Origin: Chlamydomonas sphaeroides
Taxonomy: Eukaryota; Chlorophyta; Chlorophyceae; Chlamydomonadales; Chlamydomonadaceae
Assembly: GCA_001662425.1 (NCBI GenBank)
Contig: BDDC01000263.1
Coordinates: forward strand, 5,056-69,055
DNA length: 64,000 nucleotides
Direction: 5' to 3'
The notes beneath the pieces were generated by a model that saw only the letters and a program-made list of their open reading frames with translations, made no database searches and was not told the DNA's origin. This document shows positions 19,945-31,507 of this stretch, piece after piece. The first letter of the stretch is position 1. Every line of letters begins with the position of its first letter. The translations under genes were made by a program, and so were the position numbers.

Positions 19945-22900
19945 ATGGCTGAGGCGGAGGTCCTCGCCCCTCCTTTCGGCTGCTTCTCATCTATGGAACC
20001 AAACCGCTGGTCCGTGTGCGCCAAGGAGGACGCCGCGGGCATTCGAGCCCCGCCATCGCAACTAGCAGACTCGTCCAGCGATGCAGGGTCTTCACCAGAC
20101 CTGGCGTCGCAAGCATGCTCATCTTCGCGAGGGACAACGCCTCGGCGAGGCAGCGAGGACGCTGGGTCGGCTTTCGGGGCTTCTGACGAAGCACTAACAG
20201 CGGACGCATGCACGCCACGAGCAGCAGGAACGTTTCAGCTGGATTCGCTTCTAGAGGCCCTGCCAGGGCCGAAGGAGAGCGATGGGATGCCGCCGCCCGC
20301 ACCCGCGTCCACGCTTTCGCCCGGCACGCCGCCTCGCGAGAACGAGCCAGAGCCTTCATCCGTGAAGGATATGCGTGCCGAGCGGAAAGCGGCAAGCATG
20401 GCTGGGAGAACAGCTGAGACGGAAGAGCCCGCGCCCGCGAGCTCGGCGCCCGCAGAGTGCGCCACGCTGCCCGCTGAGCCCACGTATAGCATCACGGATA
20501 TGGACGAGGACATTCTGCGAGACAACCCTGGACGCTTCACGCTCTTCCCTGTCCGGTGGGTCCTCCGGGGTCGATGGCGCAGGAGCTGGCAGGCCGCGAA
20601 AAACCCCTTGAACACTTCCACCTGAACGCCCCACAACGGCGTTCACGCATTGCTGCTTTGCCACGACAAGGGCCGGCAGCGGCCCGGTTATGTGACGTGA
20701 CCCGCAGTTACGTTCACGGACGTCTCACGGCCGCTCAGCTACCGCCCACCTATGGTCGCCGCAGGTACCCCGACCTGTGGGAATACTACAAGCAGGGCGT
20801 GGCCTCGTTCTGGACGGTAGAGGAGGTCGACTTCACGGGAGACCTCTTTGACTGGAACAAGCTCAAACGTGAGGCTCGCCCTCGCAGCCCAGCCGCGCAA
20901 ACCCACCCCTCTACGCCCCTCTCATGTGTACGCACCCAGCCTCACTGGTCAAGCCTACCCATGAGCCCCAAGCTGGCCCTCAGAAGCGCCCTGTCGGCTT
21001 GCTCAGTTTTCCCCGTCACCTGTTCGCCTGCCCGGCACGCCTAACCCGGCACGCTCGCCCTTACGTCCATCCCAACCGCCCAACCGCAGCCGAGGAGCAG
21101 CACTTCATCAAGTATGTGCTCGCCTTCTTTGCGGCGAGCGACGGCATCGTCATGGAGAACCTGGCGGCTCGCTTCATGACGGACGTGCAGGTGGGCACCC
21201 GTACCCGTACGCACCCGGACGCCGCCTTTTCACGCTCGGGCCCCTGGCACCACGCCTTCCAGGCCACCCGCGCGTTTTTTCTCCGGGCTGTGCGATTCGG
21301 GCTCCTTGCAGGCCCGAATGCCATGGAAGGAGGCTCGCCAATGTACTGAATGCGCGTGTGTGTCTTTCGCTTGTCGCGCAGGTGCCCGAGGCGCGCGCGT
21401 TTTACGGCTTCCAGATTGCTATGGAGAACGTGCACAGCGAGATGTACTCTGTGCTGCTCGACCACTACGTGCGCGACTCCGAGGTGCGCCGCGATGTGCT
21501 GCGCTGTCGTGCTAAGGCCGAGGCGGCAAGGGGATGGCCCCGTGTAGGCCGCCATCGTGGGGAGCCTGCCTGCCTGCCGCGGCGGTTCCTAGCAGTGCCA
21601 ACGGCAACGGCGGCTGACGGCATGTGGCTGGTTGCTGAGCGAACCCCTCGAGCTAACCCCCGAGCGAAGCGACGCCAGACTCCTAGCCTCAGCTCACAGA
21701 CGGGCGGCGGTCCACGGGCGCCCTGCCCCAAGGGCGCCCAGGCATGGCTGCCGCCCGAGAACGAGCCACTCCGGGGCGAGAGCTTGGGTGGTGGTGTGGC
21801 CGGGGCAGTGCCGGCCTGAGGCAGAATTGTCCCTCGCTGGGACAGCGACCTTTGACTGCCAAGCATCGCATCCAGACAGCCGGTGATCATCGACTGCGTA
21901 CGGCCTTGTGCCCTCGACCTTGGCCCTGCCGGGCACTGCCGGGCACTGCGCCACGGGGCCCTCGTGCCTCCGCCGCGCTCGGGCCGTCGTGCCTCCGCCG
22001 CTATCGGGCCCTCGTGCCTCCGCCGCTATCGGGCCGTCGTGCCTCCGCCGCTGTCGGGCCCTCGTGCCTCCGCCGCTATCGGGCCGTCGCGCCTCCGCCG
22101 CTATCGGGCCGTCGTGCCTCCGCCGCTATCGGGCCCGCGTGCCGCCGCCACTATCGGGCCGTCGTGCCTCTGTCGATATCGGGCCCTCATGCCCCCGCCG
22201 CTACACACGACACGCTCGCGCGACACACGACCGACAACGTCCGACGCTGCCGACGCTGGCCCTTCGGGGTGACGCCCGCATCGACGGACACGGACGCATC
22301 CGGCCCTCGCGCCCTTGACCGGAGCCCTGTCGTGCAGATACCCAGCTCGCGATCGCGTCTCGCTGTCGCGAATCCCGGCCCCGTCGGCATATGTGTACCA
22401 CCGCGCACATCCGTGCTGCCGCTGCGCTCACCGCCGCTTACCTTCAACCTGCCACTCATCCAGGAGCGCTTGCGGCTGTTCGACGCCATCCACACCATCC
22501 CCACCGTGGGCAAGAAGGCCGAGTGGGCGATGCGCTGGATCAGCAGCAGCAACTGCTTTGCGGAGCGCCTGGTGGCCTTTGCTTGTGTGGAGGGGATCCA
22601 CTTCTCCGGCAGGTGAGGCGGAGCGTCTGCACTCTGCAACGGCTTCCGCACAGTGGGCTCGCGATGACCCCGACCGCTCCTCCGGCCGCTGCCTGCCTCG
22701 TCCGGTCCGGTCCCGTGCGCCGGCCCGCCGAAATGCCGTAACCTGCCCCTGCCACAACCCCGCCCCTCTCCATCCCCACAGCTTCTGCTCCATCTTCTGG
22801 CTCAAGAAGCGCGGCCTCATGCCCGGCCTGTCGTTTTCCAACGTACTCATCAGCCGCGACGAGGGCCTGCACTGCGACTTTGCCTGCTGCCTGTACAAGC

Positions 22901-23932
22901 ACCTCAAGCACCGCCTGAGCGAGGAGCGCGTGGTGCAGGTGCGCCGGGCTCCGGCTCGGGCTGGGCTGCACGTCCGCCTCGGCCCGGCTATGGCGCCTGC
23001 ACACCTCATCCCTGCCTCGTCCCGCCACTGGCACGCATTCGCGCCGTGCCCATCACCCTGCCCTGCCCTCCCTTCCTCCGTGCCCCAAGATCGTGACGGA
23101 GGCGGTGCAGCTGGAGGACGAGTTCTGCACTGAGGCGCTGTCGTGCGAGCTGCTGGGCATGAACGCAGACCTGATGCGCGAGTACATCAGGTGCGGCGAG
23201 TTTGGGTTGGGCTTGCTGTTTTGCAATGTCCGAGCCGCAGCGGGCGGTGGGGGGCTGGGTCGATGTGCTGGCAGCGGTGGCGTGCGAGACCAAGGGGCTG
23301 CACGCTGCAGCTGTCGTGTGCTCTAGCGATGCGCATGTGGCTCCGTGAAGGGCCCGCGGGTGCCGAGCCCGTCCGTGCCTGTCGATGCGCTGCGCCAACG
23401 CCCGCCCCTGCGCTGCCGCCCCGCTGCACCACCTAGGTTCGTGGCGGACCGGCTGCTGCAGTCGCTGGGCTATGCCCGGCACTACAACGCGCGCAACCCG
23501 TTCGACTGGATGGAGATGATTAGCCTGCAGGTGGGGGTGATCTCGGAGCCTCCTGCAGGCGCAGGGGTTCGCTGTGGCGGCGGCGCTCTGCTGCTCTGGT
23601 GCTGCTCTGCGGGCTTGTGTCCCGCATGGGGGCAGGGACGCGCAGGAGCGACGGACCAGCGGCACACGCAGCGGCTGGCAGCATCAGCCTGGCGAGTCCG
23701 AGCGATCCTGTGGCCTTCGCGCTGCCCCTCAACGCTCGCCACTGCCCTCCGCCTACTCGACCTTCGCACCTCACCTCGTCCTCTCCGCCCTCGTGTCCCC
23801 TGGCAGGGCAAGGCCAACTTCTTCGAGCGCCGTGTGGGCGAGTACCAGCGCGCCGGCGTGCTGGGCGCCGGCAAGGCGCAGTCCACGCGCGACCCCAACG
23901 AGTATGTCTTTACCACGGACGTGGACTTCTAA
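19945..23932 (+). CDS. Ribonucleoside-diphosphate reductase small subunit (R2), long N-terminal extension (514 aa)
   Basis: Nine exons join in phase: 19945-20555, 20765-20868, 21090-21190, 21382-21483, 22464-22612, 22782-22938, 23090-23190, 23437-23530 and 23807-23932. R2 carries the diiron-tyrosyl radical cofactor used by class I reductase to make dNTPs. All expected residues are present: the Asp ligand in DFTGDLFDW, Glu/His/radical Tyr in AMENVHSEMYS, Glu in ACVEGIHFSG, and Glu/His in SRDEGLHCDF. The C-terminus FTTDVDF matches the short peptide that docks on the large subunit. The R2 core starts near residue 184 (ILRDNPGRFTLFPVR). The preceding residues, about 180 of them, are Ser/Pro/Glu-rich and far longer than in animal or yeast R2. 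Intron 4 is 980 nt and holds a minisatellite. The enzyme call is very firm. Confidence 0.96.
21950..22205. repeat. 25-bp minisatellite, about ten copies, in RNR intron 4
   Basis: Tandem copies of a roughly 25-bp unit (gggccgtcgtgcctccgccg plus ctatc) alternate between gggccgtcg and gggccctcg variants and end in more diverged copies. Because 25 is not a multiple of three and the unit lacks stops, it keeps several frames open and creates misleading long reading frames. Confidence 0.9.
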
Positions 23933-23951
23933 GCGGCCGGAGGCTGGCGGA

Positions 23952-23995
23952 GCCATGGAGGAGCCATGGAGGAGCCATGGAGGAGCCATGGAGGG
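23952..23995. repeat. 12-bp tandem repeat after RNR stop codon
   Basis: Four near-perfect copies of ggagccatggag begin about 20 bp after the reductase stop codon and are probably in its 3' UTR. Confidence 0.85.
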
Positions 23996-25121
23996 CGCTG
24001 TGGCTGGCGCCTGAGCGCCTGGCGGCTGGCTGGGCAGAGCGCCCAGCTGCAAGCAGCGTGCACGGAGGCTGGGGCCCGCTGTCTCGGCATGCAGCATGGA
24101 TTGCAGCAGGGGGCGGGCGTGCAGCTGGGGGCGGCAACGCGCCGCTACCCAATGGGGCATCGTTTGGTTGAAGCCGGGGCATATGGGGCTACAGGTAGCT
24201 GATACGACTGCAGGAGGATCCTGACGTAGGGCATGAATGCCGCACACTGGGCGCCTGGGTGGGCAACAGCAGCCTGCCGTGAAAGGCGGCGGCCGGGGCT
24301 TGGGGGAATGGCGCCAGCAGGCGCCATCCGGGCTTGCCGGGCGTTCCAGTTGTGCTGTGACGGGCAAAGCAGGCACGGGGGACGGCTGTGGCGTGAGCGG
24401 TGCTGCGATGTGGGGCGGGTGGAAGTTTTGACCAAGGTGTGTCGGTTTGGCTGGGGCCCAGGAGGCGGCGCGCGGCCGCCCCGAGCAACTGGCTCGTTGC
24501 AGGTTGGGGTGCCGAGGAGGCACGGCGCGGAGTTGGATCGGACGGCGGTGGCGCTGCCCCGAGCCGAGCTGAGGTGGCGAGGTGGGCGGTGTTTTATGGA
24601 GCTTTTGTGGCGCGCTGTCGCTGCCGTCGCTGCCTGCAACCGTCGGCGCTGCGTGCAGAGCCGAGTGACTAGACGCCTCCACTGTATGTTGGGGTGGGGC
24701 GGTATCAGGCGGTGGTGGGGAGGGAACCGAGTTGCCTCCTTTACTTGGTCTGGAGTGCGAAGGGCCAGGGGCCATAGGATGAGGCGGAGACCATGGTGTG
24801 AGGAGGACGGGGGCGATCCCCGACATGTGTGGCGGCTGGTGTGCGGCTCTAGTGGACGGCGTGTGGTTGCTGCCGCGTTGGCGGCTTCCGTTCTCCGAGA
24901 CCACTTTGCCTTGCATGCTCTATTCCGGACAACTCCAACATGCGACCTAGCTGCATGTTTGGGGGCAGTGTGCACATGTAACGTTGTAACGAAAGCATTG
25001 TGTGGGATTCTACCTCGCGGCCAGGGGAATCGGCGGAGTCGGCGGGTTAAGCGCCGGGAGGAATCGCACACTGTGACATGACGTGGCGTGTCCTCACGCA
25101 TTTCCCATGCACAGCGTCGAC

Positions 25122-25132
25122 GTTATATTAAA
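25122..25132 (+). promoter_or_regulatory. TATA-like element upstream of the secreted-protein gene
   Basis: The string ttatattaaag lies about 130 bp before the ATG in otherwise GC-rich sequence. The call rests on composition and position only. Confidence 0.35.
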
Positions 25133-25258
25133 GTTGGGCTCACCGACCTCGGCGCAGGCTTGCGGCACGCACGCGATTCCCGCAGCTGTGTGCTCAGCTT
25201 ACCTCAGTCTCAACACGTCTCCACACCTTACACCATAGTATGCGGTAGCACAGTTCAG

Positions 25259-28200
25259 ATGAAACTGCCGGCGCTCGCCCGCTTGCTGCTGGCTGTCAGC
25301 GCGGTGCATGGCGTCATTTCGCTTGGAGCGAGCAGCCAGAGCTTAGTCCCGCACGACGGCAGCAATCCCATCGCGTCAGCGAAGTCACAGCTGCAGGCCA
25401 ACGGCCCCTCGCCAGGCCTCGGCCTGCCCGTGTCAGGTGCGCTCCAGTCCCGGCTCTCCCCAACAAGCCCACACGCACGCCGTGACCTGCCCTCACTCGC
25501 CCTCCCCGTGCACACACGCCCCCCCTCGCAGAGTGGTACTTTTCGCTCAAAACCAGCAAGGGCTACTGCGGCCTCGTGCCCTTTCCGCCGGCCGCGGGCG
25601 GCTACGGCCTTGCCATCTCGTGCGCCTTCAAGGCCCCGCAGTACGACAGCCAGTTCGCGCTGCTGCTGCCCACAACAGCAGCAGCCACACTTGACAGCGA
25701 CGGCAGTGACGTAGGCCAGGCACAACCTCTCCCCGGCGCCGAGCAGCTGTCGGCAGCAGGCCGGTCTGCGTCAGGCGCTGCGGGTGGCATGGCCGCGTCC
25801 GTCGCCACTGCTCGGCTGCTACTGAGCGGGGCTGCGGAAGGCCTCCCAGGCCGGGCCACCCTCCCAGAACCCGAGCCCGCCACCCAGCAGCCCCGCCAGG
25901 ACTCCTCCGACGCTGACGCTGCCGTCCACAGTCATCTGGCTGCGGTGCAGCCGCTGGTGCTGCGGCGCCGTGCCACCGCCGCGGAGCCCCAGGCGGCCGC
26001 CACCGTGGCAGCACCAGGCGAGGCGCCGCACGGACCCCTGGGCATCCGAGACGTGTCCGGGCCCATCCTCCTGACCACTGGGCAGCCGCTGCTGCTGCTG
26101 TCCCGCGCCGCCGGCCTGTGCGGCTCGCCGCCGGCGATGCGGGCCGCGGCGCCGGCGGCAGCAGCGCCGCAGGCGCCAACCGTCATGCGGACGGCGCCGC
26201 TCCGCGCGGCCGCGTGTGCCATCCTGCGGCTCGCCGAGGCGCTGGCCACGGCCCTGAAGCAACTGCTGCCCGGATCGGCGCCGTCGAGTCCTGGCGGAGC
26301 CTGCGACGGAAGCGCAGCGCCGTGGCACTGGGTTTGCCGATGGTGCAGCGTCGGTGCCGCAGTGGGCTCGGACGTCGGCGCTGCTGGCGTTGGCGGAGCA
26401 GCGGCGGCGGCGGAGGCGATGGCGGGCGGCGGGCTGATGGACCTGCCGCCGGCGGCGGTGTCGTGCGTAGTGGCGCAGCCGTCGTCGGTGGCGTTCCGGA
26501 TTCAAAAATCGGATCTCAAGGACGGCGAGCAGGTGGATCTCACCAAGGAGTGGATATACCTGATGGAGGGCGACAAGTACTGCACGCTGGCGGGTGCGGC
26601 AGTGCGGCACGCCGTACGGCGCGCGGTCTGGCCCACGGCAGCTGCCTGCCCTGCCCCTGCCCACCGCTGAGCGCGTGACGCCGCACCTCAACCCCAGTGC
26701 GCACGATGGATTTCGGCCGGTTTCCGGCCCTTGCTTTCGCTGCTCAAGCCTTCGTGAAGGGGGCGACGGGCTGTCGCAACTCAGCGATTGTGATGCAGGC
26801 ACGCTGGACGTCTAGCTAGGTTGCACCTTGAACCCGCACCTTGAGCTCGAGAAGCCTCGCGCTGCCCTGCCGCGCCCCATCGCCCGGCCCCCAGACGTGT
26901 CCGGCCTCAGCGCCGTGGTGTCGTGCCACCTGGACGCCCCCGGCTGGACCGGATACAAGTTCCAGCTGCAGACGCTGTCGTACCCCGGATCCAGCCTCAC
27001 CTCGCTGCTGACCGGCTCGCCCTGCGGCGTGCGCCAGCCCGGCCAGAAGGGGCCGCCCGACGTCAGCTGCAAGCCCGGCGACGAGGTGGGGACCAGCGGG
27101 TGGGGTGCGACCGAGCGGCTTGCAGGCCTCTGTGTCCGTCGTCGCTCCGCCCCCGCCTGCACGCGAGCTGGGAGCTGACAGCCTCCGTTCGGCCCACGCT
27201 GCTGCCCTTTGCAGGAGGGCCGCAGCCCCCGCCTGGACGTTGTGCTGCAGACACCCGGATCGGCCCTGGAGGCCGGCGTGGTGGTTGGTGAGGCTCGCCT
27301 GCCTCTCGTGTGTGGCTTGGGCCGCAACGCAGCTTCAGCAGAGCACAGGCGCCTAGCGGTCGGGGCTCGCCGGTGCCGCACACCACGAGTGCGGCCCTGT
27401 GTCAAGGTTTTTCCCGTACCTGCCGCAGGCCTGTCCACGTTTGCGCAGGGGCTCGTGGGGTCCTACCAGCAGCGCTGCTGCGCCGCCACCTCCTCGCCGC
27501 ACCTGCTGCTGTGCGCGCCGCCGCCGGCGCCCGCCGCCACCGTGCCCGCCGAGTGCTGGTTCCAGCTGTACGACGTCAAGATAGCGGCGCACGCCGTCAA
27601 CGGCCCGTGCGGCGGTGGCGCCGCCGCCCAGCCGCCGGACCTGAACGGCGCGGGCGGTGCCGGCGCCGTGGCAGGGCGTGAGGGTCTGCTGGGGCGGTTC
27701 CTGGCAGCGCTGGGGACCGAGATGTCCCCGGACGGGCTGGCAGTGGGCCTGGGCGACGGCCCGGACGAGCCCGCAACAGCCGAGGGTCCAGTGTCTGCAG
27801 CAGCCTGCGGGCTCGGCGCCGACAGCGCGGCGACCGCTGGCGGCGCTGGTAAAAGCGGCGGCCTAGAGGTGGACACGGACCCCAGCGCGGACGAGGAGGA
27901 GGACGGCGGTGATGACAGAGGGGCAGCAGGGTGGCTGCGGGGCCGGCTACGGCTGCCACGGCTGGGCTGGCCGTTTGGCGCGGCGGCGCCGCTGGGCGAC
28001 GGCTCTCTGGTCACCATCACCAGCAAGGCCTGGTCCCGATGGTGGGTGGCGCCGCAGGCCGCTCGCTCCGCTTTGCATGCGCTGCCCATGTTGCGCACGT
28101 GCACATGCACGTGCATACTGACGTTCGCCTGCATGACTCGCGCAACGGATGCAGGGCGCAACGGAAGTTTGCAAACAGGCGGGCCGCCCTGACCGCTGGC

Positions 28201-28672
28201 TCCCTTCCTTGCATGTCTACATGTGCCCCCCAGGTGCTCTGTCAGCCTGGACGGCTCGATGCTGTGTGTGTCCGCCTCGGGGTCCAACGCTTCGCGAAAC
28301 CTCTTCACCTTGGCCATGCCGCCCCTGGCGCCGCAGCCGCGGCAGGCGGGGGCGCTGGTCCCGGGGCCGGGGCTGGGCCGGACGCAAGGCGCGGCGGAGT
28401 TGTGGTGGGGCCAGGTGGCGGCAGGGAGCGGCGGGGCAGAGGTGGCGGCGGTGCGCAAGGGTCAGGGCGGATGGGCTGCAGGCGGCGCGGAGCTGGGTGG
28501 TGGGGAGGGTGGGCGAAAGGGAATGGGTAACGTAGCTGAGGCGGAGGGAGGCGGGGCTCGCACGACAGAGGCGGCGGCCTCGTCTGGCGGGTTCTTGGAA
28601 GCGGCGGCGTTGCGGGTAGAGGACGCTGGCGGCGGCGGCCGGGGTGGCGCCAAGAGTCACGAGCGGACATGA
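25259..28672 (+). CDS. Predicted secreted protein of unknown function (851 aa)
   Basis: Six exons join in phase: 25259-25436, 25532-26593, 26895-27085, 27215-27287, 27429-28041 and 28234-28672. The start MKLPALARLLLAVSAVHGV is a good signal peptide. Short conserved-looking modules alternate with Ala/Gly/Pro-rich spacers. They are WYFSLKTSKGYCGLVPF with ISCAFKAPQYDSQFAL, VAFRIQKSDLKDGEQVDL with EWIYLMEGDKYCTLA, SAVVSCHLDAPGWTGYKF, and near the end WCSVSLDGSMLCVSASG. The spaced Cys/aromatic pattern suggests beta-rich extracellular modules, loosely reminiscent of beta-trefoil or fascin-like repeats, but I cannot assign a family. There are no membrane segments beyond the signal. A cell-wall or extracellular role is inference. 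Confidence 0.75.
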
Positions 28673-29162
28673 CGTACGATAAGGGTGTTTGCTGTGGCTG
28701 GCGCCATGGCTGTGAACGTGTACGCCAGGTTTAGATTAGGGCTGCAATGAAAGAAAGCGAAAGTACGCGAAGGGCTTAAGGTGGCGCACCCCCCGGCGAC
28801 GTGGATGCGCCCACGGGTCGGTCGGCGCGGAATCAAGGTGGTCGCGTGCGTAGACACGATAAACTACCGTGACAAGCAGCATCATTCCAAGCAGCGCGTT
28901 TTGGGCATACAGCGACCAGGACCGAGGGGCATACTCCGCGCTCGAAGCACTGTCGCACGTTTCGCGTCCCAGTGCTCACACCACCCGCAGAGCAACACGA
29001 AGACCTATCACCTACACGCAGCGCGTCAACAGACAACAACCCTCGCAGAAGCGACGCCACAGTTTATTGTGCTGGCGAGCCTATGCCCCTTAACCAGTCG
29101 GCGAAGCGCCCGTACAGCTTAGCCGTCTTCTCTACTTCCATATAGTGCACGGGCGGGGCGCG
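28673..29162. other. Intergenic spacer before the EF-hand coiled-coil gene
   Basis: About 490 bp with no coding support, lower in GC than average. It must hold the 3' UTR of the secreted-protein gene and the promoter of the next gene. No clear motif is seen. Confidence 0.4.
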
Positions 29163-31507
29163 ATGGAGGACCCCGCTCTGCATAACATGGCGCGGAGCAT
29201 CCTAGCTGAGAAGCGGGCTCGCAAAGCAGCTGAGGATGATGCGCTGCGGTTGTACAACCGTGTGCGGCAGCTGCAAAAGGAGGAGGACCGCGCACAGAAG
29301 CGAATTACAGAAACCAAGAAGAAAGCGAAGGAGATCATCAAGCTCCGAGAGCGGAATGAGCAGAAGCTGATTGAGAAGGAGCAGCGCCAGCGGGAGCAGG
29401 CGGAGCAGGTGGAGGAGCAGAAGCTGGACAACCTGAAGGCGAAGGAGGAGGCGCTGCGCCACCGGATAGAGCAGGAGAACAGGGTGTACCAGGAGAAGCT
29501 CGAGGTGGTCCAGAAGACCAAGGAGGAGCGAGGTACGCGCGCGGAGCAGGCCGTCCGAGGCCGGGGTCGGGGCTGCGAGGTGTGGCACCAGCACCGCCGG
29601 CTCCAACACGCACCGCCGCTGGGCTGGACGCCAGTACGGTTGTGTGCTGCACAGAAACCCTTCAGCAGCAGCAGTCACATCCATGGCCGTGCCCGTCCAT
29701 GGCTGGCACTACCGCCGACGGGGTGAGGTCGAGGTCGAGGTTGTGCCGTGCGTAACGTGCCCGCTGCCGCCGCTGCGCCGCGCAGCCGAGATCGAGCGGC
29801 TGCTGGCTGAGTCGCGGCTGCTGGCGCGCAAGGAGGCACTGGAGCAGAAGGACAACATCCGCAAGCAGCAGGAGGATGCGCGCCGGAAAATCGAGACGCT
29901 CAAGCTGCAGAAGCTCACAGCGGTGAGCCCACGGCCGGGCCCCTGGCCTGGCGCATGCTCACTGCGTTGTGAGGGGTGCACCGCCCGACCCACACGAAAG
30001 CTCGCGCCGTGGAGAGGCTGACTCTCAACCCTTGCCTGCCTTTTGCCCGACCGGCGTGTCGCTGCAGGCCCAGGAGGAGTACGAGCGGAGGCTCAGGGAG
30101 GAGATCGACGCCAAGATGGCGAAAGAGGAGGAGATCGAGCGCCTGGTGCGTTCTGCCGCATGCTGCATCCCACACCCCAACGCATGCCCGCGGACAGTAA
30201 CGGCAGCTCCCAGCCCGCCGCCGGCGCGCTGCCTTCACAGCAGCCGGCCGCCACCGCGCGCAAGATTCGGCACATGCCCACCAGCTTTCATTGCAGCCCG
30301 GTGTCATGTGCTACAGAGCCCCGTCCCGGCTCGTCCCATCACGGCCCAGCCCTGACTCCTGTCCGCCCATGCCGTCCGCTTCCGCGCACACACAGGCCCA
30401 ACTGGAGCTGGAGCTCATCGAGCGGCTCAAAAACAAGCAGGTGGAGCAGCGCAAGGCCTACCAGCAGCTGGAGGCGGTGCTGTCGCTGGGGAGCGTCAGG
30501 TGCGCGGTGGAGGCAGGAGGGAGCAACGTCGCGCGGGCGGCGCGGGGGCGCCTCGCGCTGACTGGAGAACGCTGGAGGGCGCGGGGTTGCAAGGAGCGGA
30601 ACCCGCCAAGCGCGCGCTAGCCTCCAGTGGTGGTTGTGTTTGCCAGGCGACACGGCTGGAAGGCGGGGCTACGCCCTTGTGGGCTGCATGCCGGATGCAT
30701 ATGTGCCCCACAGAGCCTTCCGTGTCCGGCGAACGGTGTTGTGGCATGTGGACATAGCATGTTCCACAGAGCCTAACGTGTCCGGGGCATGTGGGCGTGC
30801 ATGTTGTGCCGTCCTGACGCCACCGCCCGCTTTGCCGGCCATCGCCCCGCCCCGCGCAGCACGAGCCGCGGCCTGCAGCAGGGCTCCAAGCCCAACAGCC
30901 CAAAGGTGCACGCCGCAGCGGCCGCCTCCCCCGAGCGCGTGGCGTCCAACCTGTCGCAGCAGCAGCAGCAGCAGGAGGCGGCCGCGGACGGCGAGCCCAC
31001 GGAGGAGGACGTGGCGCGCGCCTTCGCCATGTACGACACGGAGGGCGTGGGGGAGATCCCCAGCCTTTCGCTCGAGGGTGAGCGGGGGCTTGTGGCGGGT
31101 CCCGAGCCAGGGCAAGAGCTGCGCGGCTGACTGGGTGCAGCTCGTGGTGTCTGTGATGCGCGGGGCCTCGTATGGCGGGACGGTTCGCCAGCACGCCGTG
31201 CGGTTGATGCCGAGCATCCCCGGCATGGCTGGGAGCTCGGCCGTCCTTCTTTGAGCTGCACCTCTCTTCTGTGCGTGCCACCGCCTCCTGCCGCGTCCGA
31301 AGCTTGCGTAGGACGGCGGCGTGCCTGCCTGTAGCCGTCCTGACTGTTGTGCGCCCCGTGGCCTCCGTGCGCCCGGCCGCAGGGTTGCTGCGGGACCTGG
31401 GCGTGCCGCTCAGCCCCAGCCAGCTGTCGCAGGCAATAGCGCAGCTGGACACCTCGCAAACAGGGCGCATCTCGTTCGGCGAGTTCCTGCTGTGGTGGAA
31501 GGGGTGA
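29163..31507 (+). CDS. Coiled-coil protein with C-terminal EF-hand pair (343 aa)
   Basis: Six exons join in phase: 29163-29532, 29786-29922, 30068-30145, 30396-30499, 30860-31077 and 31383-31507. The first 240 or so residues are one highly charged helix (for example EIIKLRERNEQKLIEKEQ and EEYERRLREEIDAKMAKEEE), followed by a Ser/Gln linker with a short poly-Gln run. The last 70 residues hold two EF-hand-like units. The first loop (YDTEGVGEIPSL) is degenerate. The second (LDTSQTGRISFGEF) keeps Asp1, Ser3, Thr5 and Glu12 and could bind calcium. The end is LWWKG. This layout is common among axonemal or centrosomal calcium-responsive proteins, but I do not recognise a specific family. The start is the first ATG in the frame. 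Confidence 0.8.

Larger units (their letters stand above)
23933..25258. other. Intergenic stretch after RNR
   Basis: No gene is supported. Near the left end (about 23952-23995) a 12-bp unit ggagccatggag is repeated about four times. Long minus-strand open frames here are Pro/Ser/Arg-rich and overlap the reductase exon, so I treat them as shadows. TGTAA strings at about 24974 and 24985 are far from the reductase stop. Confidence 0.5.

Noticed and set aside
21950..22205. Possible CRISPR array
   Set aside because: The repeats are directly tandem with no unique spacers, and the context is a eukaryotic intron.
21744..22616. 290-codon plus-strand open frame
   Set aside because: It is carried by the stop-free 25-bp minisatellite in RNR intron 4 and runs out of frame with the reductase exons on both sides.
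23771..25101. Minus-strand open frames of 318-381 codons
   Set aside because: They overlap the last RNR exon antisense, are Pro/Ser/Arg/His-rich, lack any recognisable motif and share no splice pattern.
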